From Parelaphostrongylus tenuis (Eukaryota; Nematoda; Chromadorea; Rhabditida; Metastrongylidae): a stretch of 64,000 bases of DNA. The notes under the pieces are model-generated. The model did not search any database. It had not been told where the DNA came from and saw nothing but the letters and a program-made list of their open reading frames with translations. The position numbers and the translations under genes are program-made. Shown one piece after another: positions 24,201-35,400 of the stretch; within the stretch, counting starts at the first letter, position 1; each line of letters begins with the position of its first letter. The stretch covers positions 62,001 through 126,000 of the forward strand of contig JAHQIW010000795.1 of the NCBI GenBank assembly GCA_019055375.1, in the 5' to 3' direction.

Positions 24201-24455
24201 AATCGATCCACCCCAACGATATCTTGGGTGGGGTAGCGTATTTTCCATCGCCTCCCATACACGGATAAATGATAATAGTACATAATTCAAATCTCATACC
24301 CGACTACGAGCGAAACCACACAATAAAACAGAGATTTTTTTTGAACTCGGACTCGGGCTTACATCATAGCTACAGAAATTACTCACAGCTAAGAATCCTT
24401 GACCACTCACCTCGATATACCGGATGTCGGACGCAGTAAACTGTTCTCGATCCAT
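11899..24455 (-). CDS. gei-17: PIAS-family SUMO E3 ligase (GEI-17-like)
   Basis: Seen: 15 exons on the minus strand joining in phase to about 699 codons. Order: short N-terminus ([15 protein letters not shown]), SAP domain (about 16-50; [21 protein letters not shown]), PINIT domain (about 105-290; [21 protein letters not shown]), SP-RING (about 328-381; [17 protein letters not shown]), acidic stretch [15 protein letters not shown]-interaction motifs VISDSDDDE and IIILDDE, and a Ser/Thr/Pro/Gln-rich tail ending at 11899. Known: PIAS proteins bring SUMO-loaded UBC9 to nuclear substrates; SAP binds A/T-rich DNA and the SP-RING binds the E2. All zinc ligands expected of an SP-RING are present. 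One anomaly: the exon at 18301-18139 carries an extra base, so the literal reading frame stops early (see findings). The gene lies just downstream of nduf-7 on the same strand and converges on mef-2. Confidence 0.95.
13194..13367 (-). CDS. gei-17: gei-17 exon 14
   Basis: 58 codons, phase 0: [20 protein letters not shown]..., Ser/Thr-rich, ending NVLSGR before GTAAGTT. No domain; called on splice sites and frame. Confidence 0.8.
13583..13758 (-). CDS. gei-17: gei-17 exon 13, two SUMO-interaction motifs
   Basis: VISDSDDDE begins right at the splice join and [12 protein letters not shown] follows about 40 residues later. Both have a hydrophobic core flanked by Asp/Ser, as in SIMs. Confidence 0.9.
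13812..14020 (-). CDS. gei-17: gei-17 exon 12, acidic/SIM region
   Basis: Starts (G)[20 protein letters not shown], which follows the SP-RING in PIAS proteins, then [13 protein letters not shown] and an Asn/Ser/Thr-rich stretch. Phase 2 in, 1 out. Confidence 0.92.
14021..16060 (-). other. gei-17 intron carrying a mariner derivative
   Basis: Apart from the mariner copy at 14827-15590 nothing is recognised. Confidence 0.8.
14827..15590 (+). mobile_element. mariner derivative, 3' ends tail-to-tail (family B)
   Basis: On + at about 15200-15530 lies the C-terminal half of a mariner transposase: [13 protein letters not shown]..., [18 protein letters not shown] (the last D of the D,D34D triad) and [14 protein letters not shown]. 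At the other end (14840-14990) the minus strand encodes a second copy of the extreme C-terminus ([14 protein letters not shown]). The element is thus two 3' ends in inverted orientation. The helix-turn-helix half is absent and the frame is broken. Confidence 0.82.
16061..16221 (-). CDS. gei-17: gei-17 exon 11, SP-RING
   Basis: [20 protein letters not shown] followed by [20 protein letters not shown] and C. The Cys/His ligands and the NEKRPTW segment diagnose an SP-RING (MIZ) E3 domain. Ends GG before GTAAGC, phase 2. Confidence 0.97.
16222..17516 (-). other. gei-17 intron, nothing recognised
   Basis: An AT-rich intron between the SP-RING exon and the preceding exon. No repeat or second gene was seen. 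Confidence 0.7.
17517..17627 (-). CDS. gei-17: gei-17 exon 10
   Basis: 37 codons: [20 protein letters not shown]... ending [11 protein letters not shown]. The SLLCP motif is the conserved lead into the SP-RING. Confidence 0.92.
17690..17773 (-). CDS. gei-17: gei-17 exon 9
   Basis: 28 codons, phase 0 both sides: [16 protein letters not shown]..., the helical end of PINIT. Donor GTATGG; a later GT would break the frame of exon 10. Confidence 0.9.
18139..18301 (-). CDS. gei-17: gei-17 exon 8, PINIT, with 1-nt frameshift
   Basis: The exon opens [20 protein letters not shown] and should end [16 protein letters not shown] before GTAAGTC. The two parts are in different frames: the exon is 163 nt where 162 would fit, and the shift falls at or just before the GTGGAATGG near 18190. 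In the literal frame a TGA follows MDR. Either a real lesion or, more likely, an assembly indel. Confidence 0.88.
18592..18691 (-). CDS. gei-17: gei-17 exon 7, PINIT
   Basis: Encodes (R)[17 protein letters not shown], then [16 protein letters not shown]. Reading on past GTGGGT reaches a stop, so the splice at 18592 is needed. Confidence 0.92.
18767..18852 (-). CDS. gei-17: gei-17 exon 6, PINIT
   Basis: [18 protein letters not shown]... ends FEIQL plus AG of Arg, matching the PIAS segment before the FFQVPQ-type strand. Confidence 0.92.
18924..19040 (-). CDS. gei-17: gei-17 exon 5, PINIT start
   Basis: 39 codons in phase 0. They include [18 protein letters not shown], the conserved DLPFFDV entry to the PIAS PINIT domain. 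Confidence 0.93.
19447..19558 (-). CDS. gei-17: gei-17 exon 4
   Basis: It lies between TTGCAG and GTAAGT and encodes a Gly/Ser/Pro/Gln linker ([13 protein letters not shown]... HSSALQQ) between SAP and PINIT. Confidence 0.85.
19610..19626 (-). CDS. gei-17: gei-17 exon 3, 17-nt micro-exon
   Basis: The 17 bases encode IKRRM plus two bases of Thr. Only an exon of this phase (0 in, 2 out) links the SAP exon to the next exon, and it has a GTAAGC donor. The acceptor GGAAG is weak; a start 30 nt upstream, after CTAG, also stays in frame. Confidence 0.55.
20035..20405. mobile_element. foldback element (family D), copy 1
   Basis: Inverted arms: GCACCTTCTTGAGGCTATTT near 20107 pairs with AATGACCACAAGAAGGTGC near 20316, and the arms extend inward to a CTACAC(G/T)AG core. 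No coding. It lies in a gei-17 intron; the related copy is at 23380-23745. Confidence 0.7.
20406..21046 (-). other. gei-17 intron, nothing recognised
   Basis: GC is somewhat higher near 20640-20960, with no exon in phase. Confidence 0.6.
21047..21193 (-). CDS. gei-17: gei-17 exon 2, SAP domain
   Basis: The acceptor is GTTTTAG. The product [18 protein letters not shown] continues with [14 protein letters not shown], a clear SAP fold. The end is either before GTGAAAC (21047) or before GTGGCAAG (21059); both leave phase 0. Confidence 0.9.
21194..24410 (-). other. gei-17 first intron (3.2 kb)
   Basis: Holds the foldback copy at 23380-23745. Elsewhere no exon, RNA or known repeat is recognised. 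Confidence 0.75.
23380..23745. mobile_element. foldback element (family D), copy 2
   Basis: Same order as the 20 kb copy: TTCATGCACTCAAGTTTTTC, CTTCTTGCAGTCATTTTGAT, CTACACTAG core, then the inverted arm ending GCTCAAGTGCATAAAAAA. No coding capacity. Confidence 0.7.
24411..24455 (-). CDS. gei-17: gei-17 exon 1 (start codon)
   Basis: ATG at 24455 opens a 15-codon exon ([15 protein letters not shown]) ending before GTGAGTGG in phase 0, which fits the SAP exon. There is an AAAAACAG acceptor-like site 11 nt upstream. Assignment rests on phase, position and SL-like site, not on homology of this short peptide. Confidence 0.7.
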
Positions 24456-24480
24456 TCCAATATCACCTGTTTTTGTATTG
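24456..24480 (-). promoter_or_regulatory. putative SL trans-splice acceptor of gei-17
   Basis: On the minus strand CAATACAAAAACAG lies 11 nt before the ATG. In a nematode downstream operon gene this would be an SL2-type acceptor. Inferred from sequence and position only. Confidence 0.5.
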
Positions 24481-24946
24481 CTTAGGACTCTTCTTCAACG
24501 CTTTTCTTCAAGAATTACACTAGCGACACTGATAAAGAACTGCCGCTAGTATGTGCACAAGCTATAAGAATGAATGACTGACATTAAAAACAAATAATAA
24601 AACCATAACATCGATCACTCATAACTGGATAAATAAGAGTGATACATAAAGAAGTGGCGTGATAGTGAGATCTTAATGTATTATTCTGACAAGTGATAAA
24701 CATACAGCAAAACCATTATATGAGATAGCATGCTTAGCAATATAAACTGGAGTCGAATCAACCACTTCCAAAAAAAGCACAGTGCGTGAAACATTGTTTT
24801 ATACTCCATACAACAGATATTTTTACAAAGTAAGTTGACGATATCACGATCATGTGATGATGCCGTCAACATCGTCGTATATTACAAATAAAAAACCATT
24901 CTAATTTACGCAAACGTGCTACCCTACCCAAGGGAGACTACCCTTT
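24456..24946 (-). other. intercistronic region, nduf-7 to gei-17
   Basis: 491 nt between the nduf-7 stop and the gei-17 ATG on one strand. No coding and no clear minus-strand AATAAA was seen; nduf-7 may use a variant signal. Confidence 0.7.
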
Positions 24947-25024
24947 TTACCGCCTATACCACAGCTGAGCCTCACGCTTTCGCTTGATCTTCTTTTGGAG
25001 CTGTAGAACACCATAAAGCAGTGC
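24947..25024 (-). CDS. nduf-7: nduf-7 exon 5, terminal
   Basis: [20 protein letters not shown] then LWYRR and TAA at 24949-24947. Acceptor TTGTTTCAG. Confidence 0.97.
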   Translation of the reverse strand, partial: ALLYGVLQLQKKIKRKREAQLWYRR

Positions 25025-25243
25025 CTGAAACAAAAGTATAGCATGTACTTCTTTATTTTGCACTTCCCGAAAATGCTTCTACGGTATAGAACTGAAACAA
25101 CGTCAGTTTATAAAAACTATGCGAAATTCAAAAGTAGTTGTTAATTAATCCTTTTCACTTATAATATTATATGAGACTTCAGTAACTTGAAAAATTGATT
25201 GTATTTGATAAGTGAAATATAATAACACGCTGTGGCACACTTA

Positions 25244-25283
<40 letters not shown>

Positions 25284-26407
25284 CGTAGACACACAGGTGC
25301 ATATATTTGCACATGTATGGGCATATATATATATATATATATTATATATAATACCAGTAATGTTGATGGTGGTTAAGCACGCGTCTGTGGAAAGGGTGTA
25401 ATGCGGGTTAAAGTCCGGCTTGATGATAAGGTTTTGCACAGATTCAACAACATTGGGTGGGTGTATTTATAGCATCATACCGCCGCTATGTATGTATATA
25501 CATATGCATATATATGCATATATACTACATACGCGTATGCTTACGCATACATTGCATATGAATGTATGTATGCGCATATATACTCATTAACTTCCAAATA
25601 CATATACACATAGATATATATGTATATATACATAGACAAATATATGTGTATTTATTATGTCTTCACATGAGTTTTGGCACAAGAGCAATAACCAAAATTA
25701 TCAAGCAGAAGTAAAAAACTGCTTAACTACACCGTTCAAAGTACGCACCGTCACCCTGAGCACATTTCTGCCATCTCTCTGCCAACAAATCAATACCGCG
25801 CTAATAAAGCTTGTCATCCTGAGATTCCACAAAAGATTGTCAATCCTCGATGCAAATGACTGATGTCTCGGTACCATTTTTTGCTCAGGAAGTGCTCCAG
25901 CGGCTAGGAGAGGTGGTAGTCAGACGGTGACAAGTGAGGACTGTACGGCGGATGATCCAGCAAATCCTAACCCAGTTCGGTTAACTTTATCTTTGCCAAA
26001 CCGGCGGCCAGCAGCCTTGCGTTGTTTTGGAACAGAATGGGATTGCGGCAACGCCGACGTGACAGTGCCCAATCGCAGCGGTGCAAATGCTCACAGTAAC
26101 GCTCGTCCTTAATCGTCTCTCCGGTTGGCAGCAAGTCCCAATGAGTCGGCCCGGTCAGGTCCTAAAGGTTGATGAACATAGATTTTGGCACGATTCGGGT
26201 TAGACATTGAATTGATATACCTCGTCGTTCTGGGGACAATCACAAATTTGGAAGACGCTAACTCTCGAAAAAAATATCCACCAGTTGCGGAAGGAGATGA
26301 GCTTGGCCAGATATGGAGTGCGAAGATGACTACGAAGTTCGCGAAGACTGAGTAGTGTTGTTGAGCAATTTCACTTACTCCTGGTTAGTGAACATGGTGG
26401 TTTATTG

Positions 26408-26462
<55 letters not shown>

Positions 26463-29400
26463 TATATCCATGTATATGTATATATATATATGTAGATAGA
26501 TAGATAGATAATGTGTGTGAAGGATGGAAAGATGAAGCTCTTGGTGCTGATCAATTTCATCAATTTCTAAGGAATGCGCAATGCATCTGTCTTCAATCTT
26601 TACTTTGCTTGAGGTAGATGAATGCATATCTGGCCTTTTACAATGACTCGCTGTAGCCTAGCGATACATCAAGTCAGTGCTTCTATGCTCCCAGACAAGT
26701 CTGGTACCAATTCACGAACCCAAGATGGATGGCAGGCTTGGTGGGCCTCGAGCGTGGGATCGAACCATCGACCATCGTTTGATCGACCGTATGTGCCACA
26801 AAGCACCCCTACTGTGCCACATACTTTTCGTATACACATATACGTGAGTATACATACGCATTCACACGTACATATATACATATGGATACATAAATACACA
26901 TACACATGCATATATATATATATATGTATATTGTACATTCACATATATGCATGCATATGTTGAGGCATATATGTGTATGTATACTGAACACTTATCCGCT
27001 GATACACGCGATTGTTAATACGAGTTCGTGAGACGGAGTCAGAAAGTTCTGCATCGCTCCGAAGTTGATAGATTGGTTCAGACTGGTCCGGAAAGAAAGC
27101 AGCAGTGACTTGTCACATATATGATAAATATGGCACATGTGCATTTATTTATCTCTAGTGGTGCTTGCAGAAATCGAATGCACATTTGCACATCTCTGTG
27201 CCTGAGCAACGGGAAAAGCTCTCTCTCATCCATTTACAGATAACGAGGCCCGCGCGACCACACACACTGGAACGATCGTTAGTTTGAGCTATGGCTCTGC
27301 TATCCCCTTCCCACACTTCGTAATCGGTAAAATGGTGGCAGATTTGGCTGAGCGAATGAAAACACTGGGTAATACGTCGGTAAGCAATGACAAGTCATTA
27401 TGTATGATGCCTAGGTCATACGCGCACTCAACACTTCTATGATGCCGCTTGATGATGGAATGAAATGTTTGACGCATCCCTCACAGATACACATAGATTT
27501 ATAGATATATACAGGCATGTGCATGTATTTATGTTCACCTATATATCGCGACAGCACTTGAATACAAAAATTTTATGTTTATATATTTACATATTACTTT
27601 TTATGACCTGTTATACCATCGTGTTAATAACAAATAGTAATGCCTTCATCAGTATCCAGCGTTCACAAGAATTCTCGTAATTTTTTGTGTGGATGCAGCT
27701 GCTGCTCAATACGTTTCACCCTCTTGTGTATATGGGTGGTTAAAAGCTTGTCGAGATGATATCCCCTGGAGCCCTTAGCTAACCGTACTAAATCGTTCTC
27801 ACGTAGATCGACGAAATTGGGCTGGTCCCGAACAAGTCTGATATGAATTTTTCAAGCTCGAAACGATGGGAAATGAAGTAAGCTTCGAAACTGGTAGAGC
27901 ACCCATCGGCTTGTACACACACCTCATAATTGGGAGAAATTATTGCCAACTGAACAACACGTTGAATGAACAAATCACGGAATTACCTCAGCAGTAGGTG
28001 GACATCCAGGAACGTAGATATCCACCGGGATTATACGATCACATCCACGCAATACTGAATAGGCATAGTGGTAATAACCTCCTCCATTAGCACATGAACC
28101 CATGGATATTACCCATCTAGAACAACGGAACGATCAAGAACGTTAAAGAAAATGAGTAAAGGGAAGACAAAAGCTAGATTAGGTGTTACGAGAGAACAGA
28201 GTGATTTACCTAGTACAGATAACAAAAGCATTTGAATTATCTACGTGACCAGAAGTCACGTGCCCTCTCGATTTTGATCTACTATGACCCACTAAAGGGT
28301 CTACATCGCAGCTGCCGCAATTCAAGCTGCCTTCGGCGCTTATTTTTTCGTCAAAAAAAAGATCTACAAAACCTTTTAAATTTCAACAGAGCAATAAATT
28401 ATAGATTTCAACGTCCATTATCACCTATCGAGTAGAAGACAGACATTTATAGTTCAGCTATATAGCAACAAATTATGCATAGAATATAGAAAAAATGTTT
28501 GCAACAACAACAACTGACACATCTCCTTTCCAAGTTAAAGTTCATATTTTAATTAAAGCAGAGATTAAATCGATGTTTTCATGATAAATTCACATGTGAA
28601 AGCTGCAATCTAGCGAATGACGTCATTAGAGAGTCCCTTAGACAATTTTAGAGGATACTTTCTCATATAGGAAGTAAGTACGACTGTATTTCAGTAAATT
28701 TGAAAAATAACTGATTTCTTGGACTGACACTTGACTTAAGATATTTCCAGTAATTATCAGCTTGATAAGTAAAAACATGCAATAGATCGCTACATAACTA
28801 GTTTGGGTTTGCTGACCTACGGGAAACTACGAAACCCTCAAAACAGACTACAGCCGCCCCCATATCATTAACGAAAGAAACCTTATATGTTATCAAAAAT
28901 AATTTATTCTTCCCATAGATTCAATTTTTGATCTCTAGCTGAATTGCGGTCTCAAAGTCAACTAAACGAATAAAACACCCAGTTCTACTGGTCGATGAGA
29001 CGAATAGACGCGGTGTAGGCGCAGCGGCGAAAACTACAGGCCAGAAGCGAGTTTCAATCGATAATATTGATTGCCCAATGTGTGTGACGTCACTGTCGGC
29101 GGAAAACACCCGCCTCCTCGTCGAAAATCCACCCACCACTCACTCTCGTCCGCGTCTGACGGACGGGTTAAAACGCGCTGAAATTCCGCCGCGGGAATCC
29201 GGAGTGCTATTAGTCAGTACGCTAAATGTAATTAAGGTGCTACTATGTCTGTATAGGACATGACCACCAACAATAACACGACGACGAATGGATTGGTTTT
29301 GTGGAGAGAGCTGCGGTCCCGTCAATTTTTAGAGGATTTTTGAATTGATTTTATGAATAAGAAATTACGAGAGCACGCTTAGGCTCAAAAAAAAACGATG

Positions 29401-32400
29401 GGACCAACACTCTCCACAGAAGTAAACTGAAACTGAGTGATTTCTGACCAGCGTCAAATAATATATGAATTGGTTAGGAAGTGCCGCTTTTCACTCAGGG
29501 CCCCAATGGGCCCCAATAGGCTCCACCCACTCTCATATTGTAAGAAATTTCTTCGTTTTTTTTTTTCTTTATATTTTTTATCTCATCAAGAAGCAGATAT
29601 TATCATATCGTGTATGGCAGGAGAACAATGAACGCAATATGAGATGCATGACTTCTTTTTTTTACAATATAATAACATCACTAGCTTATGTATTGATGTT
29701 ACATAGGAACAAACTCGACACCAATTCTTTATCGCAACACATTTTTCGACATTTTGGCTACACGGTATTCCATTTTTTTTCTCAAATATGCAGTATATTC
29801 GAGAGCTTGGAGAAGCCATTTCGATACTACGATCTTCTTTTTTTTTTGAAAAAACAAACATCATAAAATTCTTAGATACCACTATCGCTACTAATAGTCG
29901 ACAACAACGGTCGTTTTTGTAATAAATATATCACCAAGTGATGCCACATGAGAACAAACTTCATGGCATTTCCTCACCGCAGCGCATTTTCCGAACTTTT
30001 CGACCGAACTTAAGGCATTCGAATTTTCCTCAGATTATTGTAAACATTTGCTAACTCGCGAAACAGCGATTTCGATACTAGGGTTTTTTTTTTCGGAAAA
30101 AAAGCTAACACCAAAAAATCCTTTGAGCATTACCGCTACTAATAGGCGATAATAGCGATTGTTCTTGCCAACAAATGTATCACCAAGCGAAGCTATGCCG
30201 TAACACACAAAGTATTCTATAACAGAAGTATGCAACAGGATTGAGTGAAACAAAAAATTTTTTTCCACCATAAGTGAGATTTTGAGGGTGGTGTAGATAC
30301 GTCAAAGTGAAACATTTCACTCATAACAACAAAAATTCTCTACAGAAGAAGCCGAAGTGCAAACGCGTTCACCAATGTCGTTCACTTGAATTGCACTGTA
30401 TCACCTGTCGTGCCGTCGATCGTCGAGTGACTCAAACAGGCACTAATAGCAAATTCACTTTTCCTATCGCCTGCAAAAGTTGCTCAGTGGGTCCTCCCAG
30501 CTCTAGGAATTTGTTAAGCATTATATCTCTCCTCTAAGCCAACATTTGAGGAGTTGTGTGCCCACAATACATAAAAAAAAGCTAAGCACTACAGCTAGAA
30601 ATCTATGAATCGCTGTAGATCGCATCTACCATTGCAGGATCGCATGAAAATATACAGGATCCGAACCTAACCTAAGTTTGTGTACTTTGTTATCCTCACA
30701 TAAAAGATAGCCACACAGTGAACTGCCGTACGTTGTATCGATGCTTGAATAGTCGGTAGACTAATCAAATGAATCGCTTTCGTTAAGGAAGACCCTGGCC
30801 GTAACGCAGCAAACTTTCAACCAACCTCAAAAGCCTTCCAAAGCTTATGATGATGATGACTGCTCACGATATCTTGAAATGCGAAAAAACAACCCTCTTG
30901 ACTACAACTTCACATATTAATTACTTCAGAGAACAACAAATGCTCAAGCCGTCCTCGTAATTATACTCGATCCAACTGCCCTAACCCGGTGATAAGCTAT
31001 TTCATTGTCGTTTAACTGTACGTCACGTGAGATTTCAACATTTCTCATAATCTCTCAGAAAGTTTATTTCTACGGTTCTTCTATTTGATAATGCAGATTT
31101 AGTGACAAAGAGTATTCCTTCGATTAAAAATAAAAATGACCGTGTGCTTATTCCTTGGAATTAGATATATACACAAGTTCGCAAGGTTTTCACAAATCTC
31201 TCAGTTGCTTCATTTTGCAAATCTGGTCAAAATCACAGCAATACAACAGTTTTGTTATAGCAGTTGTTCCACCAAACACTGCTATTTCCTTTTGCGTCGC
31301 ACATATACATACTACAGATAATACAACGATATGTAAAGGATGTAAATATAAGATAAATTTATCGAATAAGTAAACATTGTATCCTGTGGACACTGCCTCA
31401 GGTAATTGGAAGACGACGTAATTAGCATGTTTATCGGCCCGAGAACGCGATGTACCCGGGACATTGCCGATGGCGCACACCTCTCAACGACATGGTTGCT
31501 CACCGGTCAAGGAAGATGGCAATGGTGGAGAATCACACCAACAATGGCACTTGATTCCTCTTTACGTTCTCATTGCTTGCTCGTTCTCTTTATCTCCTTC
31601 CACTCATCTGTCGATAATATTAACTAGGTGTCAAGCCATCAGTTAATAATTACCCCTTCCTATCATGTATCTCGAATCAATCACACATTTTTCGACATCG
31701 TCACTCCCTTGTCCTTGGCACCAACTTTATCGTTCCCTTTTATGATTAAGTTCGTATCGTTAATGCTCATGATGGTTGTTGTACATATATGTGTACATAC
31801 TTTGATATATTTAGGTTGTTCGTTATAAGAATAAATCCTATCCCAAAAATCCGCGTGGCAGGACAAATCAAGACGAGTCAAAGAGCAATATTCTATCGCA
31901 AAGCACACAAGCAACGACTCAACTATCGCTAAAACTATGATAATGGTGCATTGGCCGAACTAAGATACTTGTCTACAAAAGCGCGCGTAATAAGATATTA
32001 TGCGTTTTTCTTTTGTAGCAGTATTCATGATGAGAAGATAATTAGGACTTAGATAAATTATAAAGTAGGACTGAAAACTTGTTGCTTTTAACCCTTCGAC
32101 TTCCTCAGACCCAAATCCAAATACGACACAATACTTACGCTTAGAATCTAAGCTTCTACATAGTTCTTAGTACTGTCGTCGGGTCCAGGGGCGGTAAAGT
32201 TCCACACACCCACCCCTCCCCCAGCTCTCTCCAACAGCCACTATCGCATTATGGAACGCCACAGCCAGGCTACCCTCGAGATTGCAAGAAGACTCGCTCA
32301 GCCAGTATATTACGATGTTCAAAAACATGACAAAGGAATTGGATGCTAGAAGTACTGCGACCCGCAAAGTAAAGAAAAAAAAGAAAAAGGAACGAAAAAC

Positions 32401-35400
32401 ACTGGGAAGACGAATCAATAAAGCGTCAAAGTGTCGTTGGTTCATGACTACTTTGATGCAACGGCACACCGCTCAGTCGGCTGGAATAAAGCTTCAAAAT
32501 GTTCTTAGTAGTGTCGTCGGGCTTATTTATCTCTAGCACGAAAATTTGTGGCGTTCTAGAGACCTCTAGGCCCGATCGTTCAGTACCAGAAACAAACCGC
32601 ATGAATTCGCGCTAGAAATAAAGAAAACCCGACGCCACTACTAGAAACGCGTGGAAGCTTATAATCTAGACGACTTAGCGTTACGTCGTCGCATTAAAAC
32701 AGTTGAATAAATCCGACGGCCCAACTAAGATCTACGTGGAAGCTCAGATTCTAGTGTAAGCTGAGTCATACGTAGTTGGTATTGGGTCTGTGGTAGCAAA
32801 AGGTTAATGAAGTTATGTTATTCGGCGTTCCTATAAGAAAATGATTAACAACCACAACACTATCTTGCCGATCACTATATCAAAGTTATAGAAATTGAAG
32901 GAAGAGATGTATAAACTGAAAGCAACCTCGGAAAGAATCTGTGGTACTTATATGCTATGAACAGCGACAAATGAAAAACTGTTCTCTTTTGCTGAGCAAG
33001 AATTCTTCATACGACTTTCAGTAATCAATCGAAAGCTTAAATCTCTGGCTACAGACCCACGCAGCCGGCTTTTCAAAACACTCTTTTGCAGCGTTTTAAA
33101 ACCCATAATAAAATATGTTTCACACGACCACGCGTTTTTTTCTTATCTCGTGTTTATTTCGCTGGACAAAACTCCCTCCTCAGAGTGCTAGAGCTCTTTC
33201 GATAACGCTAAAAACTCAAAAATGTATTTGCTTTTGGAAAAGCTCTTTTGATAGTGTTGTTGGAGAAAGAAAAGATTTGTGCTTTACAGCTCGCCAGAAA
33301 GAGGTCTTTCTTCAGATTACTAGTAATGATTCGATGGCGTGGGCTCTACTGATTACAACGCTGCGCTTATTTTTTGTGAAGACCGTCTCACTGCAGTGTA
33401 ACACGCAAAATAGGATCGAGCTTCACATTTTGGCGATTTTGTTTGCCGGCCAACTCATGGTGGAGGAGAGGGAGGGGGATTGATCGCTACTATGAAGTAT
33501 CAGAGTAGCACAAGCTGTTTTCTAAAACAAAGGAAGATATCCTAATCAACAACAGAAGTCGCGCGCCGCTTGAGAAAACCGATCAGCAGCCATCAGTGAA
33601 GAAATTACGTAACCGCTGTAAAAACTTATCTTACACAATATCATTTTCTCTTCGAAAACATGCACGAAACTGTCATATCTTCTTCAAAATTAATCGCTGT
33701 CGTTTAGGTGACTTCACCTTCTTCAGTCTTACACAGGAAGGGACACTGGTGCGCTGTCACACAGTATGAGTAACATTTGATAGTGTTGACTATGAGTAAT
33801 TATTCATATTAGCGATGATACTACGGTGACTCCTCTCACACAAGAAGATTGAAGTCTATGAGGAAGGCGGTCGCCAAAACGTTTGCCACTGATTTTGAAG
33901 AAGATATACCAAGATCACGCAAACATTGTCTCTAGAAAGACAATTCATGAGATAATTTTTTTCTTCATGGAAACGTTTAGTAAAAGTTGGTCTTTCAATT
34001 TATTATGAAATGTAACAGTGAATGGAGATGATGTAATCACGGCTAAAAATCATCGTAAATGTCTTGGAACCGAATATTGTGAGTAGGAACTATATCCGGA
34101 AACAAAAAGGCACATTAAAAAAATCAGTTATGTCAACACTACAAATTATTCTGACTCTGAAAAAGCTGGTGATGGCGAGACATTAGTCATAATAAAATGT
34201 TGTGACAATTTGATACAGACTAATCAAGAAGATAAAGTATCAAACACCTATAACAAGATAAGTTTTTCTTTTCAGACACTTCAAATGAACAAAGGCATAT
34301 GGCCCTTTTATGTTATTTGGAGACAAATGAAGAAACGAACTCTTTCACTAAACAAGAATTTTTCATAAGAGTGCTAACGATCGTTTGCAAATCTAGAACT
34401 CTGGCCACTGCGCTATTTGACGATTTTTGAAAAAGACGTTTTTATAACGCTGTGGCAGAAAGAAAACATCTGTATTCCACGCACGCATAAATCTCGTAGG
34501 AGAGAACTCCTTCTTGAAGTTATAAGTAGGCATTCGATGATAAAAGTTTCGGTGATTCCAACGTCGTGCTTAATAGAAGGAATTACTGGTAGTTCAAAGA
34601 TAACGCGTTGTAGAGTAAAAAGAGTGGTGTCAAAACGGGTGTTGTTAGTGCAACGGTTCAGCACGCGCTTCTGGAAAGAGTGAGATCTCGGCTCGAATCC
34701 CAGCTTACGCAGATGTTTTTGCACACCACTCCACATTATTGGGTTTATTGCAACATCATGCCACCGCAATAAGCGGTCAAATACAAATGGATTCCAAAGG
34801 AAAGACTGTTTCACTGCAGTGCAACAGGGAAAAAGATCGACGATTACATCATATTCGGCGTGCTTGTTTACCGGCTTATCTACGGTCGAGGAATCTGGAA
34901 TACATCGAGTGCGTTACACTCAAAGTGCGATTTTTGTCATCCGATTAGGAATTTTTTCTGCGCTTCGAAAGAAACTCGAGATTGAACGTATGACTCTGAA
35001 ACTATGCGATTTTCTCTACACGAAGATGTGCTTTTCATGCTTCCAGCGAATAGTAGAAATTCACTGCCCACGTAGAACATAGTTTTATTTCAATTTTTAC
35101 AGAATTATAGAAGGATTTTCCTTAATGTTTACCAACACTCTTATGAAAAGTTCTTTTCCAGCGGTTTAATTCGATTATCATTTGTCACCTTTTACAGTGA
35201 AGAACCGTACTGGTAGTAGTAGTAGTAGCAGGTAATAGTGACAGCAATTCGATGACTAACGTTTCGGAGACGTTGCCTTTTTTGAAACTCGGACTTACGT
35301 TGCTTTTTCATATATTCTGCATTTTTCCTTCCTTTTCTCAATATTCAAATACAACATATGTCCAAGTTCTAAAGAAGGCAAAATCCATGAAACGTCAGCC

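Larger units (their letters stand above)
25025..27986 (-). other. nduf-7 intron 4, repeat-rich
   Basis: Holds AT microsatellites, a SINE-1 copy, a family B mariner, a SINE-2 copy and further AT-rich repeats. 27000-27986 holds nothing recognised. Confidence 0.8.

Noticed and set aside
31406..31627. 73-codon frame with higher GC in the nduf-7 intron
   Set aside because: It has no recognisable domain, and overlapping frames on the other strand are as long.
35213..35231. CRISPR-like or other spaced repeat array
   Set aside because: Only a short trinucleotide microsatellite is present; no spacer array exists anywhere in the window, as expected for a eukaryote.
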